A DNA stretch of 50,848 nt. Source: a virus. The stretch covers positions 1-50,848 of the IMG/VR virus record IMGVR_UViG_3300007960_006782; one strand, written 5' to 3'. Below the pieces are notes generated by a model. It was given only the letters and a program-made list of their open reading frames with translations. It had not been told where the DNA came from and ran no database searches. Position 1 is the first letter of the stretch, and every line of letters starts with the position of its first letter. Below are positions 23,110-31,566 of the stretch, piece after piece. A program made the translations under genes and the position numbers.

Positions 23110-23238
23110 ATGACTGCTAAAGTTTGTGATTTCTGCGATACCTGCATTTATAATTCAGGTTATGAAATTACTGAAGATGGAGAGATAATTTGTCTTTCTT
23201 GTTATGACGAGCGTGAAGAAGAATACGAAGAAGAATAA
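23110..23238 (+). CDS. Tiny zinc-ribbon-like protein (42 aa)
   Basis: ATG at 23110 opens 42 codons ending TAA at 23236-23238, which overlaps the HNH gene start by one base. The product MTAKVCDFCDTCIYNSGY has CDFC plus a third Cys, followed later by ICLSCYDE. Two CxxC pairs suggest one bound zinc. The C-terminus is acidic (DEREEEYEEE). It may be a small nucleic-acid or protein adaptor. Confidence 0.55.
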   Translation: MTAKVCDFCDTCIYNSGYEITEDGEIICLSCYDEREEEYEEE

Positions 23239-23732
23239 TGAAAACTTTAAAATTAGATTCTACTTTTCGACCAATCGAAGTTATAGATTCTTTAGAGGCT
23301 TTAGTTCTTTGTATTATTGGCAAAGCAAAGGCAATTGAAAATTACACACAAAAAATAAATTCAACAAGCCAAACTTTTGAGCTTCCAGCAGTTATTGTTT
23401 TAAATCGATTGGTAAAGTATAGGACAGCTATTGTATCTCCAACTAGAAAGCACATTCTTTGTAGAGATGATAATATTTGTCAATACTGCGGAAACAGATT
23501 TCCAGATAAAGAACTGACATTAGATCATGTTTTGCCTAAATCTCGTGGTGGCAATAACTCTTGGAACAATCTTGTTGCTGCTTGCAGAAAATGCAACCAA
23601 AAGAAAAGTAATAGAACGCCAAAAGAAAGTGGCATGGATTTGCTAAGAACTCCAGCACCACCAAGATATTCTTCTCTTAGATATGTTAGTAATTCTCAAA
23701 TAAATGATATCTGGAAGAATTATTTGTGGTAA
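23238..23732 (+). CDS. HNH endonuclease
   Basis: The 164-residue protein has the HNH signature with zinc Cys pairs: DDNICQYCGNRF, LTLDHVLPKSRGGNNSWNNL, then VAACRKCNQKKSNRTP. The catalytic His is in LDHVLPKS and the second His/Asn position is in NNSWNN. This form is common in phages as a DNA nickase, homing enzyme or packaging-associated nuclease. It overlaps the zinc-ribbon ORF. There is no evidence of an intron or intein, so a free-standing enzyme is most likely. Confidence 0.85.
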   Translation: MKTLKLDSTFRPIEVIDSLEALVLCIIGKAKAIENYTQKINSTSQTFELPAVIVLNRLVKYRTAIVSPTRKHILCRDDNICQYCGNRFPDKELTLDHVLPKSRGGNNSWNNLVAACRKCNQKKSNRTPKESGMDLLRTPAPPRYSSLRYVSNSQINDIWKNYLW

Positions 23733-23745
23733 AATAACTTTACAT

Positions 23746-23774
23746 TTGACGTGAATGGTGTAAAATGTTATTAA
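23746..23774 (+). promoter_or_regulatory. sigma70-like promoter
   Basis: TTGACG (23746-23751) and TATTAA (23769-23774) have a 17-bp spacer, just after the HNH stop. It precedes a small coding gene and the two tRNA genes, so it could drive all of them. Confidence 0.55.
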
Positions 23775-23818
23775 GAATAAAGCAAATTTGGTTTTCAATT
23801 TTTAAAAAAGGAGTGAAG

Positions 23819-24013
23819 ATGCCCGATACCGTAGATGTATTCGATAGAAATTATTTTGAGAGCAGACTTCAAGAGCAGAATAAAAGACTTGTTCACGCTC
23901 TTGGTAGAATCAGCGCTTTAAATGATGAAGTTAATATTCTTCGAAACGAACTCAAGCGCTTTAAAAGCGATGTTGCTTCCGATGTTCAGTATCTAACTGA
24001 AAAAGTCGGATAA
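23819..24013 (+). CDS. Small coiled-coil protein
   Basis: I use the ATG at 23819 because it follows AAAAAAGGAG and the predicted promoter. The frame is open upstream, but that reading would begin inside the -10 region. The 64-residue product (MPDTVDVFDRNYFESRLQEQ, then a helix with SALNDEVNILRNELKRFKSD) looks like a parallel coiled coil. Its stop lies 8 nt before tRNA-Ala. Function unknown. Confidence 0.6.
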   Translation: MPDTVDVFDRNYFESRLQEQNKRLVHALGRISALNDEVNILRNELKRFKSDVASDVQYLTEKVG

Positions 24014-24020
24014 GGATTAT

Positions 24021-24093
24021 GGGGGTATAGCTCAGTTGGGAGAGCATCTGCTTTGCACGCAGAAGGTCAAGAGTTCGAATCTCTTTATCTCCA
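24021..24093 (+). tRNA. tRNA-Ala (anticodon TGC)
   Basis: The 73-nt cloverleaf has acceptor strands GGGGGTA and TATCTCC with two G-U pairs. The anticodon stem TCTGC/GCAGA encloses loop TTTGCAC, giving anticodon TGC. The T arm is AAGAG-TTCGAAT-CTCTT. CCA is not encoded. It would read GCA and related Ala codons. Confidence 0.9.
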
Positions 24094-24104
24094 TTATCTT
24101 ATTT

Positions 24105-24177
24105 CTGGGTGTAGCGCAATTGGTAGCGCACCGCATTTGGGGTGCGGGGGTTGTAGGTTCAAGTCCTACCACTCAGA
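24105..24177 (+). tRNA. tRNA-Pro (anticodon TGG)
   Basis: The cloverleaf has acceptor CTGGGTG and CACTCAG with one G-U pair, D stem GCGC/GCGC, anticodon stem CCGCA/TGCGG with loop TTTGGGG (anticodon TGG), and T arm GTAGG-TTCAAGT-CCTAC. CCA is not encoded. It would read CCA and related Pro codons. It lies 11 nt after tRNA-Ala. Confidence 0.85.
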
Positions 24178-24187
24178 CTTTTAATTG

Positions 24188-24237
24188 CCCTTATTAGTGT
24201 TGAGAACTATTTATCTTTTGCCAATAAGGGGTTTTTT
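24188..24237 (+). terminator. Hairpin plus T-run after the tRNAs, overlapping the phoH ribosome site
   Basis: CCCTTATT (24188-24195) pairs with AATAAGGG (24223-24230), followed by G and six Ts (24232-24237). This looks like a terminator for the tRNA transcript. The 3' arm (AAGGGG) is also the only ribosome-site candidate for the ATG at 24238, so folding would hide it. The loop is long (27 nt), so the terminator call is moderate. Confidence 0.5.
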
Positions 24238-25575
24238 ATGGCTGTAAAGAAGAATTATTTATTAGATACAAGCGTTTGCCTAACAGACGCAGAAGCAATT
24301 TATAAATTTGAAAATCATGATTTATTTTTGCCTCTAAAAGTACTTGAAGAAATAGACAAGCACAAGAAAAGACAAGATTCAGTCGGTGTTAACGCAAGAA
24401 AGATTATTCGCTTTTTAGACGAACTAAGAGCGAAGGGTTGTCTTCAGAAAGGCGTCCGACTCGATAAAGGCAAAGGCATATTAAAAGTAATGTCTTATGA
24501 TGCTTTAGAGCATGCAAACTTTCCATCTGATTTAAACTTATCAGTTCCAGATCATCAGATCATTGCAACAGCCAAAGCAATTGAAAATACAAATCCAAAA
24601 AGAAAAGTAGTTGTAGTTTCTCGTGACATTAACATGCGAGTTATCTGTGACTCTATAGGTATCGTTGCAGAAGATTATGATTCTGAAAAAGCTGTAAAAT
24701 CCTCAGACGAGCTTTACCAAGGTTTTACTGAGATTCTTGTTGATGATGCTTTTATCGAACAGTTTTACGATGGAAATCATTTATTTATAAACAAAGAAGA
24801 AATTAATCAAAAGCTGTACCCAAACCAATATCTTTTGTTGATCTCTAACGCGAACCCAAAGAAAACATGCATAGCACGCTTTGTGGACCATCAGACGCCT
24901 TTGAAAAAAATATATCATGACAAGATACCTGATTGGAAAATTAACTCAAGAAACAAAGAGCAAGCCTTTGCAATTGATTTGCTAATGGATCCTGATGTTA
25001 GGTTGGTTTCTCTTGTTGGTAGAGCAGGCTCAGGTAAAACTTTATGTGCGATAGCAGCAGGGCTGCAACAAACAATAGGATTAAGAGGAAACAGTAATCA
25101 TTATTCTCGTCTTATTGTTTCTAGACCTGTTCAGCCTCTTGGCAAAGATATCGGCTTCCTTCCCGGTACGATGGAAGAAAAGATGCTTCCGTGGCTTATG
25201 CCTATTCAAGATAACTTAAAGTTTCTTATGGGCGATGGTACTTCAATGCAGATTTATGTTGATAAAGGCAAAATCGAAATTGAAGCACTAACTTACATTC
25301 GCGGAAGAAGTATATCAGATGCTTTTGTCGTAATTGATGAGGCACAGAACTTAACAAAACACGAAATTAAGACTATAATTACAAGAATAGGTGAGAATGC
25401 AAAAATCATTCTAACTGGTGACGTTGAACAGATTGACAATGCTTATGTAAACGAAACATCAAATGGGTTAGCTCATGCGGTTGAATCGTTTAAGAATTAT
25501 AAGATTGCTGGGCACGTTACTTTTAAGAAAGGCGAGCGTTCTGACCTTGCTACATTAGCGTCAAAGGTGTTATAA
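24238..25575 (+). CDS. phoH: PIN-PhoH family ATPase
   Basis: The 445-residue protein has an N-terminal PIN-type nuclease domain (about 5-145; LLDTSVCLTDAEAIYKF, VPDHQIIATAKAIE, VVVSRDINMRVICDSIGI). A C-terminal PhoH P-loop ATPase (about 235-445) follows with Walker A GRAGSGKT and Walker B AFVVIDEAQN, then LTGDVEQID. This two-domain arrangement is the PhoH2/PhoL-type seen in bacteria and many T4-like phages. It is linked to RNA unwinding and cleavage. The start is preceded by AAGGGG within the tRNA-terminator-like hairpin. It overlaps the next gene by one base. Confidence 0.9.
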   Translation: MAVKKNYLLDTSVCLTDAEAIYKFENHDLFLPLKVLEEIDKHKKRQDSVGVNARKIIRFLDELRAKGCLQKGVRLDKGKGILKVMSYDALEHANFPSDLNLSVPDHQIIATAKAIENTNPKRKVVVVSRDINMRVICDSIGIVAEDYDSEKAVKSSDELYQGFTEILVDDAFIEQFYDGNHLFINKEEINQKLYPNQYLLLISNANPKKTCIARFVDHQTPLKKIYHDKIPDWKINSRNKEQAFAIDLLMDPDVRLVSLVGRAGSGKTLCAIAAGLQQTIGLRGNSNHYSRLIVSRPVQPLGKDIGFLPGTMEEKMLPWLMPIQDNLKFLMGDGTSMQIYVDKGKIEIEALTYIRGRSISDAFVVIDEAQNLTKHEIKTIITRIGENAKIILTGDVEQIDNAYVNETSNGLAHAVESFKNYKIAGHVTFKKGERSDLATLASKVL

Positions 25576-25853
25576 TGAATGAGAAAGTATTGACAGAAGA
25601 AGAAGTTCATACAAACCCAGATTTAGGGCTGGTTGTCCAGCCTGATTCTGATTTGAAAAAATATTTGGTTGAGTATGCTGGGACGAAATTTAATTCTGAA
25701 GAAGTTTCTGTGAATATGATTGTCGAGGTTATTGCTTCTGAGTTTCCAGAATTTCTTTATGCAGTAGCCGAAGAAAATTTCTTAAGAGGATACCAAGAGG
25801 GTTTAGAAGATGCTCAATTACTTGAAAGAGTCCTATCAGCGGAATCTGAATAG
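25575..25853 (+). CDS. Small conserved-type phage protein
   Basis: The 92-residue acidic protein contains SDLKKYLVEYAGTKFNSEEV, then NMIVEVIASEFPEFLYAVAE and a NFLRGYQEGLEDAQ helix. It has no known motif but looks like small helical proteins that recur near phoH in marine T4-like phages. It starts by TAATG overlap and shares its 3' end with the next gene. Confidence 0.6.
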   Translation: MNEKVLTEEEVHTNPDLGLVVQPDSDLKKYLVEYAGTKFNSEEVSVNMIVEVIASEFPEFLYAVAEENFLRGYQEGLEDAQLLERVLSAESE

Positions 25854-26496
25854 CGTGAACGATTTTTATACTTCAAACGGTCTACACGTTTACGTTAAAG
25901 ATCCTGTTTCAAACGGAGTTAACCCCGAAGTAGTAATTTCAAAATTAGAAAGTGTTTTGCCGCCACATTTATTTTCTGAAGTTGAAATGGTTGCAATCGG
26001 ACACTTCAAAGAGTTTGAAGAAAGAAAAATAAATGCATTCTATAGTGATGGTTGCCTTTACATTTCAAATGAACAAGATAATGAGGCAGATCTTATTGAT
26101 GATTTAATTCATGAAATGTCACATTCTTTAGAAGAATCTTATGGATATGAAATATACGGAGACAAACAACTTGAAGAAGAGTTCTTGCAAAAAAGAATTC
26201 GTCTTTATGATGAGCTTTGGGCTCATGGTTACAAAACACCAAAAAGTTTCTTTTTAGATCCAGAATATGATGCTGAGTTTGATGATTACCTATTAAACAA
26301 AGTTGGCTATAATAAATTATCAATGGTCGCTCTTGGTATTTTTATTAGTGCTTATGCTGCTACTTCATTAAGAGAATATTTTGCAACAGGATTTACTTAT
26401 TATTATTTAAACGAAGACCTCGTTTGGTTGAAAATGACTTGCCCTATTCTATACTCTAAGATAGATAAAATAAATAAAATGAAAGATCAAACTTGA
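25810..26496 (+). CDS. Zinc metallopeptidase-like protein
   Basis: The 228-residue protein has HEMSH at 101-105 (HExxH) in LIDDLIHEMSHSLEE. About 85 residues later TSLREYFATGF may give a gluzincin-type third Glu. The start at 25810 overlaps the previous gene by 44 nt with AAGAGGG upstream; an in-frame GTG at 25855 is an alternative. The fold resembles phage and anthrax-lethal-factor-type metallopeptidases. The substrate is unknown. It is unrelated at sequence level to the metallopeptidase at 19586. Confidence 0.7.
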   Translation: MLNYLKESYQRNLNSVNDFYTSNGLHVYVKDPVSNGVNPEVVISKLESVLPPHLFSEVEMVAIGHFKEFEERKINAFYSDGCLYISNEQDNEADLIDDLIHEMSHSLEESYGYEIYGDKQLEEEFLQKRIRLYDELWAHGYKTPKSFFLDPEYDAEFDDYLLNKVGYNKLSMVALGIFISAYAATSLREYFATGFTYYYLNEDLVWLKMTCPILYSKIDKINKMKDQT

Positions 26497-26519
26497 CGAT
26501 CTGATCTCCAAAGGTTATA
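26491..26519 (+). promoter_or_regulatory. sigma70-like promoter
   Basis: TTGACG (26491-26496) and TATATT (26514-26519) have a 17-bp spacer. The Shine-Dalgarno AAGGAG (26531-26536) and ATG at 26542 follow, so it directs the nuclease gene and perhaps the glycan cluster behind it. Confidence 0.65.
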
Positions 26520-26541
26520 TTATTATGACAAAGGAGAAAAG

Positions 26542-27300
26542 ATGGCACATATTTCTTATTCTAGCTTGAAGGATTGGGTTTTTTGTGCTTTTTACCACAA
26601 GCTTACTCGTATTGACAAGATCGACGGCTTTACTGGTAATGAGTTTACGGCTTTTGGAACTACAATCCACAGCGCTTGTGAAAAAATTCTACTAAACGAG
26701 GATATTGACGAGTCTTATTTTATTCAAGAGTTTTCTAAGAACATTGAAAGTCTATCTGATGTTGAAATTAGAGAAGACCTTGTAAATGATATGCGTACTC
26801 AAGGTAATCAGATTATCCCTGAGATTAAAGATGCGCTTGATGATTATTTCGGTGAATACGAGGTTGTTGCTATTGAGCAAGAGCTTGGTGAGCCGATTGA
26901 TAATCACGAAGATTATCAGTTCAACGGATATATTGATGCTATTGTCAAGACACCTGACGGCAAGTACCACATCTTTGATTGGAAGACTTGTTCATGGGGC
27001 TGGGACGCTCAAAAGCGGTCTGATGCTATCACAACTTATCAGCTAACCCTATACAAGTATTTCTATTCTGTTAAAATGAATATTGACCCTAAAAAGATTG
27101 AAACTCACTTTGCACTACTTAAGCGTACTGCCAAGAAGGATCGAGTTGAATTTTTTAGAGTCACTAGTGGTCCAAGAAAAACTCAAAATGCCCTTAAACT
27201 TTTAGAAAAGGCATTGTATAATATTAAAAGTCAGCGATACATTAAAAATCGCTTGTCTTGTAAAAAATGTGTATTTCGGCACTCGGAGCAGTGCCCATGA
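26542..27300 (+). CDS. PD-(D/E)XK nuclease, RecB/Cas4-like, likely Fe-S
   Basis: The 252-residue protein has SYSSLKDWVFCAFYHKL at the start and AFGTTIHSACEKIL. The nuclease core is FNGYIDAIV, followed by YHIFDWKTCSW (D, then D-x-K), then a QLTLYKYF helix. One Cys near residue 13 and three in SCKKCVFRHSEQC at the C-terminus match the four-Cys iron-sulfur arrangement of Cas4/AddB-type exonucleases. Many phages carry such an enzyme for recombination or DNA degradation. No CRISPR array or cas gene is nearby, so a phage repair role is most likely. Confidence 0.85.
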   Translation: MAHISYSSLKDWVFCAFYHKLTRIDKIDGFTGNEFTAFGTTIHSACEKILLNEDIDESYFIQEFSKNIESLSDVEIREDLVNDMRTQGNQIIPEIKDALDDYFGEYEVVAIEQELGEPIDNHEDYQFNGYIDAIVKTPDGKYHIFDWKTCSWGWDAQKRSDAITTYQLTLYKYFYSVKMNIDPKKIETHFALLKRTAKKDRVEFFRVTSGPRKTQNALKLLEKALYNIKSQRYIKNRLSCKKCVFRHSEQCP

Positions 27301-27307
27301 GGTATAA

Positions 27308-28594
27308 ATGCAAAAGAAAAAGATTTTGGTCTTATCGGACCATCCACTAACACCGTCTGGTGTTGGTACGCAAACAAAATATATGATTGAAGCCCTGCTC
27401 AAGACTGGACGATATTCTTTCGTTTGCTTGGGCGGGGCTATGAAGCATCAGAGCTATCAGCCGCAGAAAGTCGAACCTTATGGTGATGATTGGCGAATCT
27501 TTCCAGTTGATGGTTATGGTAATCACGAGATTATTCGGTCAATTCTGCAGAAAGAGCGCCCCGATGTTCTTTGGTTTATGACTGATCCTCGTTTTTATAC
27601 TTGGCTTTGGGAAATTGAAAATGAGATTAGGGCTTGTGTTCCTATGGTTTATTATCATGTATGGGATAACTTTCCTGCTCCTCACTACAACGCTGAGTTT
27701 TATAACTCAACCGATGAGGTTGTTTGCATCTCAAAAGTGACCCATGACATTGTTAAGGAAGTTTCACCAGATGTAAGCTCGCGTTATCTTCCACATGCTG
27801 TAAATTCCAATGTTTTTTATAAGTATAAAACTGATGAACTAAAGCAACAAGTAAAAGATACAAGAACCAAACTAACTGTTGAATCAAGTAGAAAGTTCAA
27901 AAATAAAGAAAAAACTATTTTCTTTTGGAATAACAGAAATGCCCGTCGTAAACAAAGCGGTACACTTATCTGGTGGTTTAAAAGCTTTCTAGATTATGTT
28001 GGTCATGATAAAGCGATGTTACTAATGCACACTGATCCTCGTGACCCACATGGTCAAGATCTGCCACACATTATTGAGCATCTTGGTCTTGATGATGGTC
28101 AGGTTCTTATTTCAACAAATAAGGTAGCACCAGAAGACCTTGCGAATATTTATAATGCAGCCGATTTTACGATTAATATTTCAGATGCAGAAGGCTTTGG
28201 GTTATCTACGCTTGAATCGCTGTCTTGTGGAACTCCAATTATTGTTAACATGACTGGTGGATTGCAAGAGCAAGTTACAAATGGTAAAGATTGGTTTGGT
28301 ATCGGCATAGAGCCTGCATCTAAGTCTATTATTGGTTCTTTAAGCGTTCCTTATATTTACGAGGATAGAATCGCCAAACAAGACTTTATCAATGCTTTAA
28401 GCGAAGCTATGTATACAAGCGAGCGCGCTTATAAGAAAATGTCTATTTCTGGTCAGATGCATGTTCGTGAAAATTACAACTTTGATAACTATGAAAGCGA
28501 ATGGGTACGGATAATGGATGAAATAATCGAGAAGCATGGTTCTTGGGAAAATAGAAAGAACTATCAAACTTGGCACTTACTGGAGGTAGCGTGA
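27308..28594 (+). CDS. GT4-type glycosyltransferase
   Basis: The 428-residue GT-B protein opens KILVLSDHPLTPSGVGTQTK, with a typical N-terminal GT4 glycine loop. Near residues 295-315 it has DAEGFGLSTLESLSCGTPII, the E-x7-E type nucleotide-sugar motif. It starts 7 nt after the nuclease stop and ends by GTGA overlap into a second GT4 gene. It would transfer a sugar from a nucleotide donor to a glycan, lipid or protein. A DNA-glucosylating role as in T4 cannot be excluded, but the neighbours favour surface glycan. Confidence 0.85.
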   Translation: MQKKKILVLSDHPLTPSGVGTQTKYMIEALLKTGRYSFVCLGGAMKHQSYQPQKVEPYGDDWRIFPVDGYGNHEIIRSILQKERPDVLWFMTDPRFYTWLWEIENEIRACVPMVYYHVWDNFPAPHYNAEFYNSTDEVVCISKVTHDIVKEVSPDVSSRYLPHAVNSNVFYKYKTDELKQQVKDTRTKLTVESSRKFKNKEKTIFFWNNRNARRKQSGTLIWWFKSFLDYVGHDKAMLLMHTDPRDPHGQDLPHIIEHLGLDDGQVLISTNKVAPEDLANIYNAADFTINISDAEGFGLSTLESLSCGTPIIVNMTGGLQEQVTNGKDWFGIGIEPASKSIIGSLSVPYIYEDRIAKQDFINALSEAMYTSERAYKKMSISGQMHVRENYNFDNYESEWVRIMDEIIEKHGSWENRKNYQTWHLLEVA

Positions 28595-29853
28595 GAAAAA
28601 AGGTTTTACTAAAAGGACCACTACTAACTCGTTCTGGCTATGGAGAGCAAGCAAGATTTGCGCTACGCTCTCTTCGCTCAAGAGAGGACTTATTTGAAGT
28701 TTTCATTCAGCCTCTTCAATGGGGTGCCACGTCTTGGCTGACTGACATGGATGAAGAGCGAGTATGGATCGATATGACGATTGAAAAGACCATTGCTTAT
28801 ATTCAAAGCGGTGGCACTTTTGATATGTCAGTTCAAGTTACGATTCCAAACGAATGGGAAAAACTGGCTCCTATCAATATTGGCTACACGGCTGGAATTG
28901 AAACAACTAAAGTGGCTCCCGTCTGGCTTCAAAAAGGAAATGAGGTTGTAGATAAAATTATTGTTGTCTCTAACCATTCTAAAAATATCTTTGAAGACAC
29001 TGTGGCTATTGCAACCAACGGTCAGCAAGAATTTCAGTACAGACTTCAAACTCCAGTTGAGGCTGTGAATTATCCAGTTAAAGTTTTTGAAAACCTTCCA
29101 GATTTAAATCTAAATCTTTCCACCAGCTTTAATTTTCTATCTGTTGCTCAGTTTGGACCTCGCAAAAACCTTCCAAATACTCTTAAGTGGTTTGTTGAGG
29201 AATTCGCAGATAACGAAGACGTTGGCTTAATTCTTAAGACCAACATTGTTAAAAATAGCTTAATGGATAGAAACAAGATTCTTAAAGATCTTAAATCGTT
29301 TTTAGCAAACCTTCCAGAACACAAATGCAAAGTTTATCTTCTTCATGGCGATATGACCGATAAAGAAATGCATGCGCTTTATAAAGATTCTTCTGTAGAT
29401 GCTTTCCTTGCTTTACCTCATGGTGAGGGTTTTGGTCTTCCAATCTTTGAAGCAGCCTATTCTGGGCTTCCTGTGGTCGCTACAGGCTGGTCAGGGCAGT
29501 TAGATTTTTTGGTTGATGAGCAAGGTAAGCAACATTTTTATAACGTCGCATTTGACTTACAGCCAATTCAGCAGGAGGTTGTTTGGGAGAATGTTTTGAT
29601 CAAAGACTCTATGTGGGCTTATCCGCGTGAGCAGTCTGCAAAGCAACAAATGAGACTTTGTTATGAACAAATGACTAACGAAGAGACTCGTGGTACACAA
29701 ATGATTGCTTTGGAGCAAAATGTAAAGCGCCTACACGAGACTTTCTCTGCCGAAAAGATGTATGAGAGGTTTATTATTTTATTTTATAATAATCAAGAAA
29801 ATGTCAATGATTGGTTTAATGAAATATCGGATATTATAAAAGAATATGAATAG
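28591..29853 (+). CDS. GT4-type glycosyltransferase
   Basis: I chose GTG at 28591 because GGAGG lies 4 nt upstream and the start overlaps the previous stop as GTGA. The product (420 residues) begins RKKVLLKGPLLTRSGYGEQA. Around residue 275 it has LPHGEGFGLPIFEAAYSGLP, a GT4 nucleotide-sugar motif. FLSVAQFGPRKNLPNTLKWF marks the start of the C-terminal domain. It is a diverged paralog of the gene before it. The donor and acceptor are unknown. Confidence 0.8.
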   Translation: MRKKVLLKGPLLTRSGYGEQARFALRSLRSREDLFEVFIQPLQWGATSWLTDMDEERVWIDMTIEKTIAYIQSGGTFDMSVQVTIPNEWEKLAPINIGYTAGIETTKVAPVWLQKGNEVVDKIIVVSNHSKNIFEDTVAIATNGQQEFQYRLQTPVEAVNYPVKVFENLPDLNLNLSTSFNFLSVAQFGPRKNLPNTLKWFVEEFADNEDVGLILKTNIVKNSLMDRNKILKDLKSFLANLPEHKCKVYLLHGDMTDKEMHALYKDSSVDAFLALPHGEGFGLPIFEAAYSGLPVVATGWSGQLDFLVDEQGKQHFYNVAFDLQPIQQEVVWENVLIKDSMWAYPREQSAKQQMRLCYEQMTNEETRGTQMIALEQNVKRLHETFSAEKMYERFIILFYNNQENVNDWFNEISDIIKEYE

Positions 29854-31477
29854 AAAAATAATTTATATAGCTGATTTTTTCGTAAACCACATTGTTGGTG
29901 GTGGCGAATTAAACGACCATGAATTAATTAAACTTCTAAGACATAGTGGTAGGAAAGTTGAATGTTTTCAATCTCATTTGGTTACTAAGAAAATAATTCA
30001 AAACAATCTGGATTGTTTTTATATAATATCTAATTTTTGTAATCTTTCATATGATGTTAGAGAAAAAATTACCTATGAGTGCGAATACATAATATACGAA
30101 CATGATCATAAATATTTAAATACAAGAAATCCAATATTTTTTAAAGACTTCAAAGCTTCAAATGATAATTTTAGAAATTATTTCTTTTACAAAAATGCTA
30201 AAAAAGTCTTTTGCCAAACAAATTATCACAAAAATATAATCACAAAAAATCTTGAGTTAGACAATGTTTTATCCGTAAATGGAAATTTGTGGTCTTTGGA
30301 AGTATTAACTAAATTGAAAGCTTTATCTCAAAACCAAAAAAAAGATAGAGTTTCTATTTTGAAAAGTCAAATACCCCATAAAAACACAGTAGGTGCTATT
30401 GATTATTGTAATAAAAATAATTTAGAATATGATTTAATAGAAGACTCAAATTATATCAATTTTTTACATAAACTTAGTAATAACAAAAAATTGATTTTTT
30501 TCCCTAAATCACCGGAAACATTATCTAGAATTGTGTGTGAAGCTAGAATGATGGGAGTCGGTGTTATTTTAAATCAAATGGTTGGTGCTAGTCATGAACC
30601 GTGGTTTAAGCTAAAAGGCGAAAAATTAATAGATTATATGAACGATAGAAGAGATTATATATTAAATTTAGTATTAGAGGAAATAGATAAACCTAGAATC
30701 ACAAAAACTGATAAAAAGATTAGCATTATAACAACATTTCATAAAGCAGAAGAATACATAGAAGATTATTTAGATAACATAACCAAACAAACAATTTTCG
30801 ATCAGTGTGAACTAATTCTAGTTGATTCTGCTTCACCCGGCAGAGAAAAAGAAATAGTTAAAAAATACATGAAAAAATTTAATAATATACATTATTATCA
30901 ATATAGTAAAAATTTTAAGCCCACAATTGGACACAATATAGCAATCATGAAGAGTAATTGCCCTTTTGTTGTTTGGGCTATGATAGATGATAGAAAAAGT
31001 ATTGATGGTATAGAAATTCTATATAATAGATTAACATCCAGTGATAAAATAGAGTTGGTGTATGGGGATTGCTTAGTTACGGACAAAAAAAACGAAACAG
31101 TAGAAAACACCAAATCAACAAAATTATCTGAACATTCCATTTTACCATTTTCAAAAGAAAATATGATAAAATGTTTACCGGGGCCAATGCCAATGTGGAG
31201 GAAAAGACTTCATGAAAAAGTTGGTTTTTTTGATGAAGTAAATCTAGATTTTTCAGATGATTGGGATTTATGGCTTCGTGCTGTTAACGAGAACTGCATA
31301 TTCTCTAAAGTTGAACAAGTTGTTGGTTTATATATGGAAGGCGGCAGATCGCAATCGCAAAATAATCTGGAGCAACGTAAAGAAGAAGCGCAGATATTTT
31401 TTAAAAATGGTCATATTTTTGGAAAAAACTATGAACTTTATAAAAACTATTTTTCACAATTTTTAAATACAAAATAA
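29846..31477 (+). CDS. Two-domain glycosyltransferase: GT-B-like plus GT2
   Basis: The 543-residue protein begins with a GT-B-like half (IADFFVNHIVGGGELNDHEL; later FFPKSPETLSRIVCEARMMG, a weak GT4 motif). A GT2-type GT-A domain starts near residue 289: SIITTFHKAEEYIEDYLDNI, LVDSASPGRE, WAMIDDRKS (DxD-like) and FSDDWDLWLRAV. Such fusions make two linkages or pair a scaffold with one active domain. It is more AT-rich than the two GT4 genes before it and overlaps the second by 8 nt. It is followed by a gap with its own promoter, so it ends that transcription block. Confidence 0.8.
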   Translation: MNRKIIYIADFFVNHIVGGGELNDHELIKLLRHSGRKVECFQSHLVTKKIIQNNLDCFYIISNFCNLSYDVREKITYECEYIIYEHDHKYLNTRNPIFFKDFKASNDNFRNYFFYKNAKKVFCQTNYHKNIITKNLELDNVLSVNGNLWSLEVLTKLKALSQNQKKDRVSILKSQIPHKNTVGAIDYCNKNNLEYDLIEDSNYINFLHKLSNNKKLIFFPKSPETLSRIVCEARMMGVGVILNQMVGASHEPWFKLKGEKLIDYMNDRRDYILNLVLEEIDKPRITKTDKKISIITTFHKAEEYIEDYLDNITKQTIFDQCELILVDSASPGREKEIVKKYMKKFNNIHYYQYSKNFKPTIGHNIAIMKSNCPFVVWAMIDDRKSIDGIEILYNRLTSSDKIELVYGDCLVTDKKNETVENTKSTKLSEHSILPFSKENMIKCLPGPMPMWRKRLHEKVGFFDEVNLDFSDDWDLWLRAVNENCIFSKVEQVVGLYMEGGRSQSQNNLEQRKEEAQIFFKNGHIFGKNYELYKNYFSQFLNTK

Positions 31478-31506
31478 ATGTGATAACAAGAATAATGATT
31501 ATTATA

Positions 31507-31535
31507 TTGAAATGCAGTTTAATATGCGCTATAAT
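31507..31535 (+). promoter_or_regulatory. sigma70-like promoter
   Basis: TTGAAA (31507-31512) and a perfect TATAAT (31530-31535) have a 17-bp spacer in the 89-nt gap after the fused glycosyltransferase. A Shine-Dalgarno AAAAAAGGAAC follows, with the next ATG at 31567. It probably drives the sugar-synthesis operon that follows. Confidence 0.7.
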
Positions 31536-31566
31536 ATGTTTATTCTATTAAAAAAGGAACACCCAA

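Noticed and set aside
23238-23732. HNH gene as a homing endonuclease within an intron
   Set aside because: The flanking genes are intact and unrelated to each other, and no split gene or intron structure is visible.
26542-27300. Cas4 as part of a phage CRISPR system
   Set aside because: The four-Cys pattern is also found in phage recombination exonucleases, and no other CRISPR component is near.
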